A stretch of 64,000 nucleotides of DNA, taken from NCBI GenBank assembly GCA_027365225.1, contig DAHXNV010000003.1, positions 1-64,000 on the forward strand, read 5' to 3'. A model generated the notes under the pieces. That model was given only the letters and a program-made list of their open reading frames with translations. It ran no database searches and was not told the DNA's origin. Position 1 is the stretch's first letter. Each line of letters opens with the position of its first letter. Origin of the DNA: Gammaproteobacteria bacterium (lineage in GTDB: Bacteria; Pseudomonadota; Gammaproteobacteria; Steroidobacterales; Steroidobacteraceae). Below are positions 36,523 to 45,108 of the stretch, in pieces. The position numbers and the translations under genes were made by a program.

Positions 36523-38595
36523 TCAGGCTGCCGCGCGCATCGAGGCGATGCGGATCAGGCCGGGAACATCGAGGATCAACGCCACGGAACCGTCCCCGAG
36601 GATGGTGGCGCCGGATACCCCGTCGATGTGCCCGTAATTGGCTTGCAGTGACTTGATGACGACCTGTTGCTGCCCGAGCAGATCGTCGACGAACAAGCCG
36701 ATGCGCCGGCCATCGCCCTCGGCGATCACGACCAAGCCCTCGTGCAGCACGCGCGTGCGCGGCTCGACGCCGAACAGGGCGTGCAGGCGGATAATGGGCA
36801 GGTAATCGCCGCGGAAGGAGAACACCTCGCCCTGGCCGCTCAGGCGGCTGACCTGCGTATCCTTCAGCTGCAATGATTCGACGATGGAGATCAGCGGCAC
36901 GATGTAGGTTTCCGTGCCCACCGTCACCGACTGGCCATCGATGATGGCGAGCGTCAGAGGCAGCGTGATGGTGAAGCGCGAGCCGCGACCGGCCTCGCTT
37001 GCGACCTCGATCTTTCCGCCGAGCTCCTTGACGTTGCGGCGCACCACGTCCATCCCGACGCCCCGGCCGGACAGGTCGGTGGTCTTTTCCACCGTGGAGA
37101 ATCCGGGCAGGAAAATGAGTTCGTAGATCTGCGGATCGGACAGCGCATCGTTCGGACCCACCAGGCTGCGCTCGCGCGCCTTGGCGAGTATCCGCGTCCT
37201 GTCGAGACCGCCGCCGTCGTCGCTGACCTGCACGGCAATGTTGCCGCCGCGATGGCTGGCGTCGAGGTGCACGGTGCCCGCGGCGCTCTTGCCGGCGGCG
37301 AGGCGCTTTTCCGGCGGCTCGATGCCGTGGTCGATGCAGTTGCGCACCAGGTGCACGAGCGGGTCGCCGATCTTCTCCAGCACCGTTTTGTCGAGCTCGG
37401 TCTGCTCGCCCGTGAGCTTCAGCTCGATCTGCTTGCCGAGGCGATGCGCCAGATCGCGCACCATGCGGGGAAAGCGGCTGAACACGAAGCTGATCGGCAA
37501 CATGCGCACGCGCATGACGCTTTCCTGCAGCTCGCGCATGTTACGCTCGAGCTGGGCCAGTCCGGCGCGCAGCTGCTCGGCCTGTGGACCCTCGCATCGC
37601 CCGCCGAGCTGGCTCAGCATCGCCTGGGTGATCACCAGCTCCCCGACGGTATTCATCAGCTCGTCGATCTTCTCGACGCTGACGCGAATCGAGCCGGTGT
37701 CAGCGAGCACCGTCAGCGTCGATTCCGATTTTGCCGGCGGCTCGCTGCGGGTGGCGCCGCCTGCCGGCGTCGCGCCCACCGGCCTCGAGGCGGGCGGTGC
37801 CGGCGCGTCGTGCCGTGCCGCGGGTTCCGCTGCCGCGCTCGGTGCCGGGACGCTCTCCGGGGGCTCGGCCGGGATCGGCTGAATGACGAGTTCGCAGTCG
37901 CCCTCCGCCCAGTCAAAGACCTGACGGATCTCCTGCTCGCAGATTCGGCCGGCCACCTCGAGCGTCCAGGCGAGATGGCAGTCCTGCGGCTGAATGTCCT
38001 TAAGCGGCGGCAGGCTCTGCGCGTCGACCTGGACGCGCACCTCGGCGAGCTCGCCGAGCTCGCGGAACAGGCGCAGCGGATCGTTGCCGCGCGCGATCAT
38101 CTCGCGGTAGGGACGGAAGCGGATTTGCCAGCGCGGCGAGCGGTCCGGCGCGGCGTCGGCCGCCGGGGCGGTGTCCGTGGCGGCCGCGGCCGGGGATGGC
38201 GCGTTCCTGCGGGCAATGACCACCTCCAGATCGAACTGCAGGTCCGAGACCCGCTGGGCATCGATCGGCTGGCTGGCCTGCACCGCGCGCAGCATCGCGC
38301 GCAGCACATCGACGGATTTCAACAGCAGCTCCGAGACCTCGGGGCTGACCGGCATCGTGCCGCCGCGCAACTCATCGAGCAGCGTCTCGAGGCTGTGGGT
38401 GAAGGACGCGATCTCGCTGAAGCCGAAAGTCGCGCCGCCGCCTTTGATCGAATGGGCGACGCGGAAGATGGTATTGATGAGCTCGGGCTCGGGTGCGCCG
38501 ACGTCGAGCTTCAGCAGCGCCGCCTCCATGGCATCGAGAGCCTCGAAGCTCTCTTCGAAGAAGGCGTCGTGGAACTGGGTCAGGTCCACGGTCAT
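36523..38595 (-). CDS. cheA: Chemotaxis histidine kinase CheA
   Basis: CheA (690 aa) phosphorylates CheY and CheB. The P1 domain has the phosphorylated His48 in RVAHSIKGGG. A P2-like region (about 165-255) is followed by a Pro/Ala linker. P3 dimerisation begins at VEKIDELMNTVGELVITQ. The P4 kinase has LVRNCIDHGIEPPEKR (N box), DDGGGLD and GRGVGMDVVR. P5 is CheW-like. The start at 38595 overlaps the STAS gene stop by four bases. The frame extends further upstream, but that part covers the STAS gene. Confidence 0.97.
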   Translation of the reverse strand: MTVDLTQFHDAFFEESFEALDAMEAALLKLDVGAPEPELINTIFRVAHSIKGGGATFGFSEIASFTHSLETLLDELRGGTMPVSPEVSELLLKSVDVLRAMLRAVQASQPIDAQRVSDLQFDLEVVIARRNAPSPAAAATDTAPAADAAPDRSPRWQIRFRPYREMIARGNDPLRLFRELGELAEVRVQVDAQSLPPLKDIQPQDCHLAWTLEVAGRICEQEIRQVFDWAEGDCELVIQPIPAEPPESVPAPSAAAEPAARHDAPAPPASRPVGATPAGGATRSEPPAKSESTLTVLADTGSIRVSVEKIDELMNTVGELVITQAMLSQLGGRCEGPQAEQLRAGLAQLERNMRELQESVMRVRMLPISFVFSRFPRMVRDLAHRLGKQIELKLTGEQTELDKTVLEKIGDPLVHLVRNCIDHGIEPPEKRLAAGKSAAGTVHLDASHRGGNIAVQVSDDGGGLDRTRILAKARERSLVGPNDALSDPQIYELIFLPGFSTVEKTTDLSGRGVGMDVVRRNVKELGGKIEVASEAGRGSRFTITLPLTLAIIDGQSVTVGTETYIVPLISIVESLQLKDTQVSRLSGQGEVFSFRGDYLPIIRLHALFGVEPRTRVLHEGLVVIAEGDGRRIGLFVDDLLGQQQVVIKSLQANYGHIDGVSGATILGDGSVALILDVPGLIRIASMRAAA

Positions 38596-38963
38596 CGCCC
38601 GGCTCCCTCGAGCTGCAGCATCGGTCCCATGCCGAGCAGCCGCGCGGCCCCCGCCAGCGCCGCCGAGGGGGCCTGCCAGCGCACGGCCCGGCCGGCGAGA
38701 CGCCGGTCGCGAACGAACGCCGCGAGCAGCTGCAGGGCGGCGGTGTCGACGCGCTGGACGGCCGCGGCGTCGAGAATCACCGGCTCGGGATGGGCGGCGA
38801 GCGCGCACAGCGCGGCCTTCAGCCCGTCGGCCTGCGCCACGGTGCAACAGTCCTGCAGCACGAGCAAATCACGCCGGGACCCGGATCGGCTGCGAGCGCC
38901 AACACGGTCCGGGCGGCCGCGCGCGCTCGTGCGGGCCGGTTTGGATCGGGAGCGGACTTTCAT
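38592..38963 (-). CDS. STAS-domain protein coupled to cheA
   Basis: A 123-aa protein. After a basic, probably disordered start (about 1-35, rich in Arg and Ser) a STAS/anti-anti-sigma fold is suggested by LLVLQDCCTVAQADGLKAAL, PVILDAAAVQRVDTAALQLL and VRWQAPSAALAGAARLLGMG. The VDTAALQ block corresponds to the usual phosphorylatable Ser/Thr site (DSSG-like in SpoIIAA), with Thr present. Stand-alone STAS proteins are often found next to cheA in FleQ-type bacteria. The stop overlaps the cheA start, so expression is coupled. Function unknown. Confidence 0.75.
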   Translation of the reverse strand: MKVRSRSKPARTSARGRPDRVGARSRSGSRRDLLVLQDCCTVAQADGLKAALCALAAHPEPVILDAAAVQRVDTAALQLLAAFVRDRRLAGRAVRWQAPSAALAGAARLLGMGPMLQLEGAGR

Positions 38964-39010
38964 AATCAGCGAGGCTATCGGCGGGGCGCCGGCGGTCTTG
39001 AGCGGCAGGG

Positions 39011-39433
39011 CTAGGATGCTTGACGCAGTTCCGCCTGGGCCGGTCCGTGCAGTCGCCGTACCAGATCGGCCTCCGCCCGGGTCAGTCCACATCCCCCGGC
39101 GAGCTCATCGGCGCTGGCACCGCTGCGCGCCAGTCGAATCGCGATCTGGTAGCCGGGCGCGGCGCGCGCGACCGAGGCCGAGCGCGCCTCGGAATGATCG
39201 AGCTGCTCGCCGAGCTGCCGTATCTGGCGCTCGGTACCGTCGATGCGCGCACCGATCCGGGCGAGCTGCTCGAGCAGCTCGCGGTTCTGAGCCAGCATCT
39301 GCTCGCTCTCGCGCCGCGCGGCACGGCGCCACGCGGTGAAGGTCACGGCAGCCAGGGCGAATGAGAACACCAGGAAAACCGCCCTTGCCATGATGAGGAT
39401 GAACTCGATGTTCGATAGGTTCGCCAGGACCAT
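39011..39433 (-). CDS. DUF2802 membrane-anchored protein
   Basis: This 140-aa protein has one N-terminal hydrophobic segment (about 12-32), a coiled-coil stretch (EQMLAQNRELLEQLARIGAR) and a C-terminal helix-turn-helix-like segment YQIAIRLARSGASADELAGG followed by CGLTRAEADLVRRLHG, which marks DUF2802. DUF2802 genes commonly sit in che/mot clusters of pseudomonads and relatives, without known function. I chose the ATG at 39433 because AGGAG lies nine bases before it; a GTG nine codons earlier is possible. Confidence 0.8.
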   Translation of the reverse strand: MVLANLSNIEFILIMARAVFLVFSFALAAVTFTAWRRAARRESEQMLAQNRELLEQLARIGARIDGTERQIRQLGEQLDHSEARSASVARAAPGYQIAIRLARSGASADELAGGCGLTRAEADLVRRLHGPAQAELRQAS

Positions 39434-39571
39434 GCCCGCAGCTCCTGTGAGGTCGGTCACACAACATCTCGCGCCGTTGCCGCGGCGGCGGAAATCCGTC
39501 GCCTGATCGGGCGGCTTGCCGGGAGTGTGCAGCTTCCGTGCCAGTCCGCGCGGCCCGAGCGCGGGGGCGGC

Positions 39572-40411
39572 TCAAGCGCCGGGCCGGGGCAACCACGCCG
39601 GATCGGTGTGCTTGCCGAGCCTCACCGAGAGGATGACCACCACGACGCGCCGGTTCGCGGCGCGGCCGGCGGCGGTGGCATTGCTTGCGATCGGCTTCTG
39701 ATCGCCGAAGCCGATCACCGCGAGCCGGCGCGGCGCAACGCCGTGCACCGAAAGCACGTGCACGACGCTGCCGGCCCGGGCCGCCGAAAGCTCCCAATTC
39801 GAGGCGAACTGCACGGTCCGGATCGGTACATTGTCCGTGAATCCCTCGACGCGCACGGGATTGGGAAAGCCCCGCAGCACTGCGGCCAAGCGCCGGATCG
39901 CCGCGCTCGCGGGGGCGGAGAGTCGGGCGCTGCCGCTCGGGAAGAGAATGTCGCTGCGAAATCTGACCTCGAGCATGCCCGGTTTGCGGCTCAGTTCGAC
40001 CATGTGCGCGTGCATCAGCTTGTGCATCGCATGCGCGACATCGGCCGCGACCTGGCCCAGTTTGGGACCGCTGTTGACTGGCAGGCGGCGCGGGGGCGCC
40101 GGGCTCGCCGGCGAGGGCGTGACATGGACGCGGGGCAGGCGCCTCAAGGGGCGCACGTGGATGAGGCTCATGCGCACGATGGCGCCGTTGCCCCGGGTTT
40201 TGCGCCCGACCGCGACCGGATCGGTGGACCGCGGCTGACCCCGGAACGCGGCATATAGAGAGTTCGACAGCACGCGGTACTTGCCGGCGTTGACCGAGGA
40301 GATCGAGTACATCACGACGAAGAACGCGAGCAGCAGGGTGAGCAGATCGCCGTAGGGGATCGCCCAGCGCTCGTGATTGGAATGCTCTTCCTCGCGTCTT
40401 ATTCTGCGCAT
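39572..40411 (-). CDS. motD: Flagellar motor stator protein MotD (MotB family)
   Basis: This 279-aa MotB-type stator has a single N-terminal membrane helix starting WAIPYGDLLTLLLAFFVVMY. Asp22 is the ion-carrying residue. The OmpA-like peptidoglycan-binding domain fills about 145-265 (VEGFTDNVPIRT, NWELSAARAGSVVHVL, FGDQKPIASN). Its place downstream of motC, between cheZ and cheA, is the MotCD arrangement of Pseudomonas. MotCD stators are linked there to swarming and are inhibited by c-di-GMP through FlgZ; whether that applies here is inference. Confidence 0.93.
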   Translation of the reverse strand: MRRIRREEEHSNHERWAIPYGDLLTLLLAFFVVMYSISSVNAGKYRVLSNSLYAAFRGQPRSTDPVAVGRKTRGNGAIVRMSLIHVRPLRRLPRVHVTPSPASPAPPRRLPVNSGPKLGQVAADVAHAMHKLMHAHMVELSRKPGMLEVRFRSDILFPSGSARLSAPASAAIRRLAAVLRGFPNPVRVEGFTDNVPIRTVQFASNWELSAARAGSVVHVLSVHGVAPRRLAVIGFGDQKPIASNATAAGRAANRRVVVVILSVRLGKHTDPAWLPRPGA

Positions 40412-40419
40412 CGATTCGC

Positions 40420-41160
40420 CTAGTGCAGATAGCCCTGGAGCTTGGTCTCGATGGCGCGCGGATTCTCGCCCTGCGCGATGCCGAGCATGCCGTCGATGAC
40501 CATCTCGCGGAATTGCGTCTGGCGGTGGATGATGCCCTTGAGTTTGGCGGCCACCGGCAGAAAGAACAGGTTCGCGAAGCTGATGCCGTACACGGTGGCG
40601 GTGAATGCCGCCGCGATGCCGTGACCGAGACGGTTCGGATCGGTCAGATTCTGCAGCACGGCCATCAGACCGAGCACCGCGCCGATGATGCCGAGCGTGG
40701 GCGCATACGTGCCGGCGCTTTCGAACACCTTCGCCGCGGCGATGTCGGCATGCTCGCGCATGTTGACGTCGACGTACAGGGAGTTGCTGATGTTCTCCGG
40801 TTCGGTGCCGTCGACGACCATCTGCAGGGCCCTGCGGGTGAACTCGTCCGGCTCGCGCTCGATCAGTGGCTCGAGTCCGAGCAGGCCCTGCTTGCGCGCC
40901 GTGTTGCTCCACCCGACGATCTTGGCAATCAGATCGTTGCCGTCGCGCGGCGGGGGGCGCATGACCCAGGGGAAGATGCCGAGCGCGCGGCGCATCACCG
41001 GCAACGGGGTCTGCACGAGTATGGCGGCGAGCGTGCCGCCGCCGACGACCACCAGGGCCTCGAGCGAGACCAACGCCATGACCCCGGCGCCGCGCAGCAG
41101 TGCGCCGACGAGCACGGCATTCACGGCGAGCACCAGTCCGATGATGCTCAGGATGTCCAC
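40420..41160 (-). CDS. motC: Flagellar motor stator protein MotC (MotA family)
   Basis: This 246-aa MotA-type subunit forms the ion channel with MotD and pushes on FliG. It starts MDILSIIGLVLAVNAVLVGA, and four membrane helices are visible. The characteristic late segment AGTYAPTLGIIGAVLGLMAV and ATVYGISFANLFFLPVAAKL are present, along with the cytoplasmic loop containing conserved charges (ARKQGLLGLEPLIEREPDEF). It precedes motD by eight bases. Confidence 0.95.
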   Translation of the reverse strand: MDILSIIGLVLAVNAVLVGALLRGAGVMALVSLEALVVVGGGTLAAILVQTPLPVMRRALGIFPWVMRPPPRDGNDLIAKIVGWSNTARKQGLLGLEPLIEREPDEFTRRALQMVVDGTEPENISNSLYVDVNMREHADIAAAKVFESAGTYAPTLGIIGAVLGLMAVLQNLTDPNRLGHGIAAAFTATVYGISFANLFFLPVAAKLKGIIHRQTQFREMVIDGMLGIAQGENPRAIETKLQGYLH

Positions 41161-41169
41161 CGATGCCCC

Positions 41170-41931
41170 TTACATGCCGAGGCCCGAGAGCAGCTCATCG
41201 ACATCGGTCTGTGCCGAGGCGACTTCCCCGCGGGTGACGCCGGGTATGACCGGACCTTGTCCGGCGCTTGCGTTCTCGCCGAGGGTCGCGTGCTCGACGA
41301 TGTCACCGGACAGTTGCGTCAGGCTGCCCAGGGTCCGTTCCAGCTCCGCCACCAATTTGATGACGCCGCGGATGATCTGTCCGGTCAAATCCTGGTAGCC
41401 CTGGGCGAGCAGCACGTCGGCGAGATTGCGCCGGATCTGCTCGCAGTCGCAGCGCGCCGCGGGCAGGAACGCCTCGACCGTGCGCATCAGGGGCGCAAAG
41501 GCCTCGATCGAGCGCGCCACGCCTTCGCTACCGGCGGGCGCCGGCGGCTCGCGATAGGCGCTGAGCGCCTCGAGCAGCGCGTTCGCCTCGCGCGCGACAC
41601 GGTCGGCGAGCGGCCCGGAGCGCTCGACCAGATCGAGGGTGCGATGCGCGGCCTCGTCCGTCATGTTGATGACGTGGGTGAGTCGGGCGCGGGCGTTGGG
41701 AATCTCGTGCTCGGCGAAGTCCGCCAGGCGCGACTCGATGCTGAAGCGCTCGAGCGCCTTCTGCAGGCCGCCGGTGAGCTTGCGGATCTCGCTGAGCATC
41801 CGCGGCTCACGCATGTGCACGATATGATCGACGGCGGCGAAGAACGCGTCCTCGTCGGCCGTGTCGATGGCCTCGCGCAGCGCATCGACGCATGCGCCGT
41901 ACTCGCGTTGCAACACGGAGAAGTTTGTCAT
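41170..41931 (-). CDS. cheZ: CheY-P phosphatase CheZ
   Basis: CheZ (253 aa) dephosphorylates CheY. The long helical hairpin contains the catalytic motif GYQDLTGQIIRGVIKLV, with Asp181 and Gln185. The C-terminal CheY-binding helix reads TDVDELLSGLGM. Length is slightly above the 214 residues of the Escherichia coli protein because of an Ala/Pro insert near 125-140. It directly follows cheY by seven bases. Confidence 0.95.
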   Translation of the reverse strand: MTNFSVLQREYGACVDALREAIDTADEDAFFAAVDHIVHMREPRMLSEIRKLTGGLQKALERFSIESRLADFAEHEIPNARARLTHVINMTDEAAHRTLDLVERSGPLADRVAREANALLEALSAYREPPAPAGSEGVARSIEAFAPLMRTVEAFLPAARCDCEQIRRNLADVLLAQGYQDLTGQIIRGVIKLVAELERTLGSLTQLSGDIVEHATLGENASAGQGPVIPGVTRGEVASAQTDVDELLSGLGM

Positions 41932-41938
41932 CTCGAAC

Positions 41939-42325
41939 TCACTTTCCGGACGCCCCGAGGATCTTGTCGAGCTTTTCCTTCAATGTCTCGGCGGTGAAGG
42001 GCTTGATGACGTAGCCGTTCACGCCCGCCTGCGCCGCCTCGACGATCTGGTCGCGCTTGGCTTCCGCCGTCAGCATCAGCACCGGCAGTTTGGCGAGCCG
42101 CGCATTGGCGCGCACGGCCTTGATCAGATCGAGCCCGGGCATGCCCGGCATGTTCCAGTCGGTGATCAAACAGTCGAATTCCCCGGCCTGCAGCAGCGGC
42201 AGAGCCGTTTTCCCGTCGTCGGCCTCGGTGACGTTCGGATAGCCGAGATCGTTCAAGAGATTCTTGATGATCCGCCGCATGGTCGAGAAGTCATCGACCA
42301 CCAGAAATTTCAGATCTTTGCTCAC
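41939..42325 (-). CDS. cheY: Chemotaxis response regulator CheY (motor-binding)
   Basis: CheY (128 aa) binds FliM when phosphorylated and reverses the motor. It has DD at 11-12, the acceptor Asp56 in [25 protein letters not shown] and [15 protein letters not shown], and closely resembles enteric CheY. The GTG start overlaps the fliA stop as GTGA. cheZ follows, so this is the motor-facing copy. Confidence 0.96.
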   Translation of the reverse strand: MSKDLKFLVVDDFSTMRRIIKNLLNDLGYPNVTEADDGKTALPLLQAGEFDCLITDWNMPGMPGLDLIKAVRANARLAKLPVLMLTAEAKRDQIVEAAQAGVNGYVIKPFTAETLKEKLDKILGASGK

Positions 42326-43074
42326 TGCCTGCCTCGCCTCGCACTGTGCGGCCCGGGCGGGCCTTCGCGCCATTGGCTCAAGCGCGCCTTCAGCCGCACC
42401 AGTGCCTGGCCATGCAGCTGACAGGCGCGCGATTCGGTCACCCGCAGCACCGCGCCGATTTCCCTCAGGTTCAGCCCCTCGCCGTAGTAGAGAGACATCA
42501 CCAGCCGTTCGCGCTCCGGGAGGCCGTCGATGGCCTCGGCCAGAGCCTGCTTGAATTCCCCGTCGGCGGCCTCGAGGAACGGGTCGGCCTCGCCCTCGAC
42601 GGCTACCGCCGTATCGTCGAGTGCCGAAATGCGGCAGCTCGCGGCGTCCTGCACGATCGCGTGATACTCCTCGAGCGTCACGCCGAGCTGCGCGGCGATT
42701 TCCGCATCGCGCGCATCCCGACCCGTGCGCCGCTCGACCTGCTGGACCGCGGCGGCCACGGCGCGCGCCTTGCGATGGACCGAGCGCGGCGCCCAGTCGA
42801 GCTTGCGCAACGCGTCGATCATCGCCCCGCGGATACGGATACCGGCATAGGTCTCGAAGGTTGCGCCGCGGCCTGCGGCGTAATTCGTGGCCGCCTCGAG
42901 CAACCCCAGCATTCCGGCCTGCATCAAGTCGTCGATCTCCACCGAGGGCGGCAAGCGCCCGGCCAGATGGTAGGCGATGCGCTTGACCAGCTCTGCGTGA
43001 CGCGTCACGAGATCGGCAGCATCGGGTGTCTGGGCCGCGGCGCGCACCGCGGTGTAGGCGCTCGCGGCGCTCAT
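42322..43074 (-). CDS. fliA: Flagellar sigma-28 factor FliA
   Basis: FliA (250 aa) directs RNA polymerase to late flagellar and chemotaxis promoters. Region 2 reads [37 protein letters not shown] and [20 protein letters not shown]. Region 4 has [20 protein letters not shown] and [20 protein letters not shown]. The ATG at 43074 overlaps the flhG stop by four bases. FlgM (9906-10244) is its antagonist, and FliA-type promoters are visible before flgM and the HDOD pair. Confidence 0.97.
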   Translation of the reverse strand: MSAASAYTAVRAAAQTPDAADLVTRHAELVKRIAYHLAGRLPPSVEIDDLMQAGMLGLLEAATNYAAGRGATFETYAGIRIRGAMIDALRKLDWAPRSVHRKARAVAAAVQQVERRTGRDARDAEIAAQLGVTLEEYHAIVQDAASCRISALDDTAVAVEGEADPFLEAADGEFKQALAEAIDGLPERERLVMSLYYGEGLNLREIGAVLRVTESRACQLHGQALVRLKARLSQWREGPPGPHSARRGRQ

Positions 43075-43949
43075 GGCACCACCGCCAGTTTCGCCGGCCC
43101 GCGTTGCACCAGCCGCTCCACGAAGAACTCGATGTTGCCGCGCGGACCGGCCGGCACTGGCCATGTATCGGCCGCGTCGGCCAGTTTCTTGAATGCGCGC
43201 GCCGCACCGCTCGCCGGATATGCGTCACAGACCGGGCGCTGCTCGCGTACCGAGCGCTGCAGGTAGTCGTCCTCGGGGATCTCTCCGGCATACTCGAGCA
43301 CCACCTCGAGGAAGCGGGTGGTGACCCGCTCGAAGCGCTGGAACAGCTCCCGGCCCGCGCCCGGGGCGCGCATCCGGTTGGCGAGCACGCGAAAGCGCTT
43401 GACGTCGTGATTGCGGCTGAGAACCTTGATCAGCGCGTAGCCGTCGGTGAGGGAGGCCGGCTCGTCGCAAATGACCACCAGCACCTGCTGCGCCGCCTGG
43501 GCGAATTGCAACACGCCGTGGGCGATCCCGGCGGCGGTGTCGACGATCAGCGCCTCGAGCGGTTCGGCAAGGGAGCTGAAGGCGCGCACCAGGCCCAGGT
43601 GCTCGGCGGCGCCCATGTTGGCGAGGTCGGCGGCGCCGGAGGCGGCCGGAACGATCTGAAAGCCCTGTGGCGCCCGCACCAGCACCTCATCGAGCGTACG
43701 CTCGCCGCTGAGCACGTGCGCGAGCGTGTAGCGGGGCGAGAGTCCGAGGAACACATCGGCGTTGGCGAGTCCGAGATCGCCGTCGAGGAGCACCACGCGC
43801 TTGCGCCTGGCGAGCGCGGTGGCCAGATTGACCGCGACGCTCGTCTTGCCCACGCCGCCCTTGCCGCCGGTGACCGAGATCACCTGGACGGGCTGCGCAA
43901 GGGCCTTCAGTTTCGCGTTGGTGATCAAGCTCAGTTCAGGTGTTTGCAT
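43071..43949 (-). CDS. flhG: Flagellar number regulator FlhG (FleN), MinD-like ATPase
   Basis: FlhG (292 aa) restricts flagellar number and, in Pseudomonas, antagonises FleQ. It has a deviant Walker [17 protein letters not shown], then [17 protein letters not shown] and [14 protein letters not shown]. In this family it interacts with FlhF at the pole. Its start overlaps flhF by 14 bases. It may be the main brake on the FleQ-like activator, given that activator's missing regulatory regions. Confidence 0.95.
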   Translation of the reverse strand: MQTPELSLITNAKLKALAQPVQVISVTGGKGGVGKTSVAVNLATALARRKRVVLLDGDLGLANADVFLGLSPRYTLAHVLSGERTLDEVLVRAPQGFQIVPAASGAADLANMGAAEHLGLVRAFSSLAEPLEALIVDTAAGIAHGVLQFAQAAQQVLVVICDEPASLTDGYALIKVLSRNHDVKRFRVLANRMRAPGAGRELFQRFERVTTRFLEVVLEYAGEIPEDDYLQRSVREQRPVCDAYPASGAARAFKKLADAADTWPVPAGPRGNIEFFVERLVQRGPAKLAVVP

Positions 43950-45105
43950 GGGCAGGTTTTCCGAGTCGTCGTCTCAGGAGATCTTCGTCCGCGGCGGCCC
44001 CGCTGGTCTTGGCGAGGCGCACGGCCTGGGTGACCAGCTCGAGCGCGCGGGCCGGGCGCAAGTCCTCGGGTACCCGCTGGCCGTCGCTCACGTACGAGAC
44101 GGGCATTCGCGAGCGGATCAGCGCCGAGAGGGCGCCGCCGAGACTGGCCGCCTCATCCGTCTTGGTGAGCACGCAGGAGGCGGGCTTCAACGGCCGGAAA
44201 CGCTCGAGGGTCTGCTCGAGCGCGCCGGCCTGCGTGCTTGCGGCCAGCACCAGCGCCGGTCCGAGCGCCGGCCCGCACGCGGCGAGGACGGCAAGGCGCG
44301 CCTCGAACTGGGTGTCACGCACGCTGGTTCCGGGGGTGTCGATTAATACGAGCCGATAGCGCTCCAGGCGTGTCAGCAGCTGCGGCAATGATTCGAAGCG
44401 CTCGGGTACGTGCACCGGCACCCCGAGCAGCTGGCCGAGCGCGTGCATCTGTTCCTGCGCGCCGATGCGCACGGTGTCGGAGGCAATGAGCGCCAAGTCC
44501 TTCGGGCCATGACGCAGCAGCCAGCGCACCGCGAGCTTCGCGAGCACGGTCGTCTTGCCGACACCGGTGGCGCCGACGAAGGCGACGCGGCCGCCGTTCT
44601 CGAGCCAACAATCGCCGGTGACCTGCAGGTATTGCGACAGGCCCGCCACGGCGAACCGGCGTCCTTGCAGCAGGTCTATGCCGGCGGGCAGTTGGCCGAT
44701 GAGGTGATCGGCCAGGTCCCGGGCGACGCCGATCTCGGCCAGCTCACACAGCAGCTCGGTGTGCACGGGATTGCGGCGCGAACGCTCGTTCCATGCGAGC
44801 TGCGCAAGCTGTGTCTCGAGAATCCGGCGCAGCGTCTTCAGCTCGTGACCCATCGCCTCGGCCGAGGGCGCAGCTGCTGGACTCGCCCGCAGGTCGACAT
44901 CGGAATCGGCGCTGGCGCCCGGCAGCGCGGTCTCTGCCGGCGCGATGTCCTCGAGCCGCCGGGCGTCGAAATCGACCGCGGCGGTGACTTCGACGCCGTC
45001 CGGTCCGCGGCGCGAGGAGAGTATCACGGCATCCTCGCCGAGCTGCTCGCGAATCGCGCGCAGCGCATGGCGCATCTCCCGGGCGGTATGTCGTACGATT
45101 TTCAT
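43936..45105 (-). CDS. flhF: SRP-like GTPase FlhF
   Basis: FlhF (389 aa) sets the polar site of flagellar assembly. The short N-terminal B domain begins MKIVRHTAREMRHALRAIRE. The NG domain has the P-loop FVGATGVGKTTVLAKLA, the DTVRIGAQEQ and LIDTPGTS motifs and VLTKTDEAASLG. It sits between flhA and flhG in the order typical of polar-flagellate bacteria. Confidence 0.95.
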   Translation of the reverse strand: MKIVRHTAREMRHALRAIREQLGEDAVILSSRRGPDGVEVTAAVDFDARRLEDIAPAETALPGASADSDVDLRASPAAAPSAEAMGHELKTLRRILETQLAQLAWNERSRRNPVHTELLCELAEIGVARDLADHLIGQLPAGIDLLQGRRFAVAGLSQYLQVTGDCWLENGGRVAFVGATGVGKTTVLAKLAVRWLLRHGPKDLALIASDTVRIGAQEQMHALGQLLGVPVHVPERFESLPQLLTRLERYRLVLIDTPGTSVRDTQFEARLAVLAACGPALGPALVLAASTQAGALEQTLERFRPLKPASCVLTKTDEAASLGGALSALIRSRMPVSYVSDGQRVPEDLRPARALELVTQAVRLAKTSGAAADEDLLRRRLGKPAHANT

Positions 45106-45108
45106 AGG

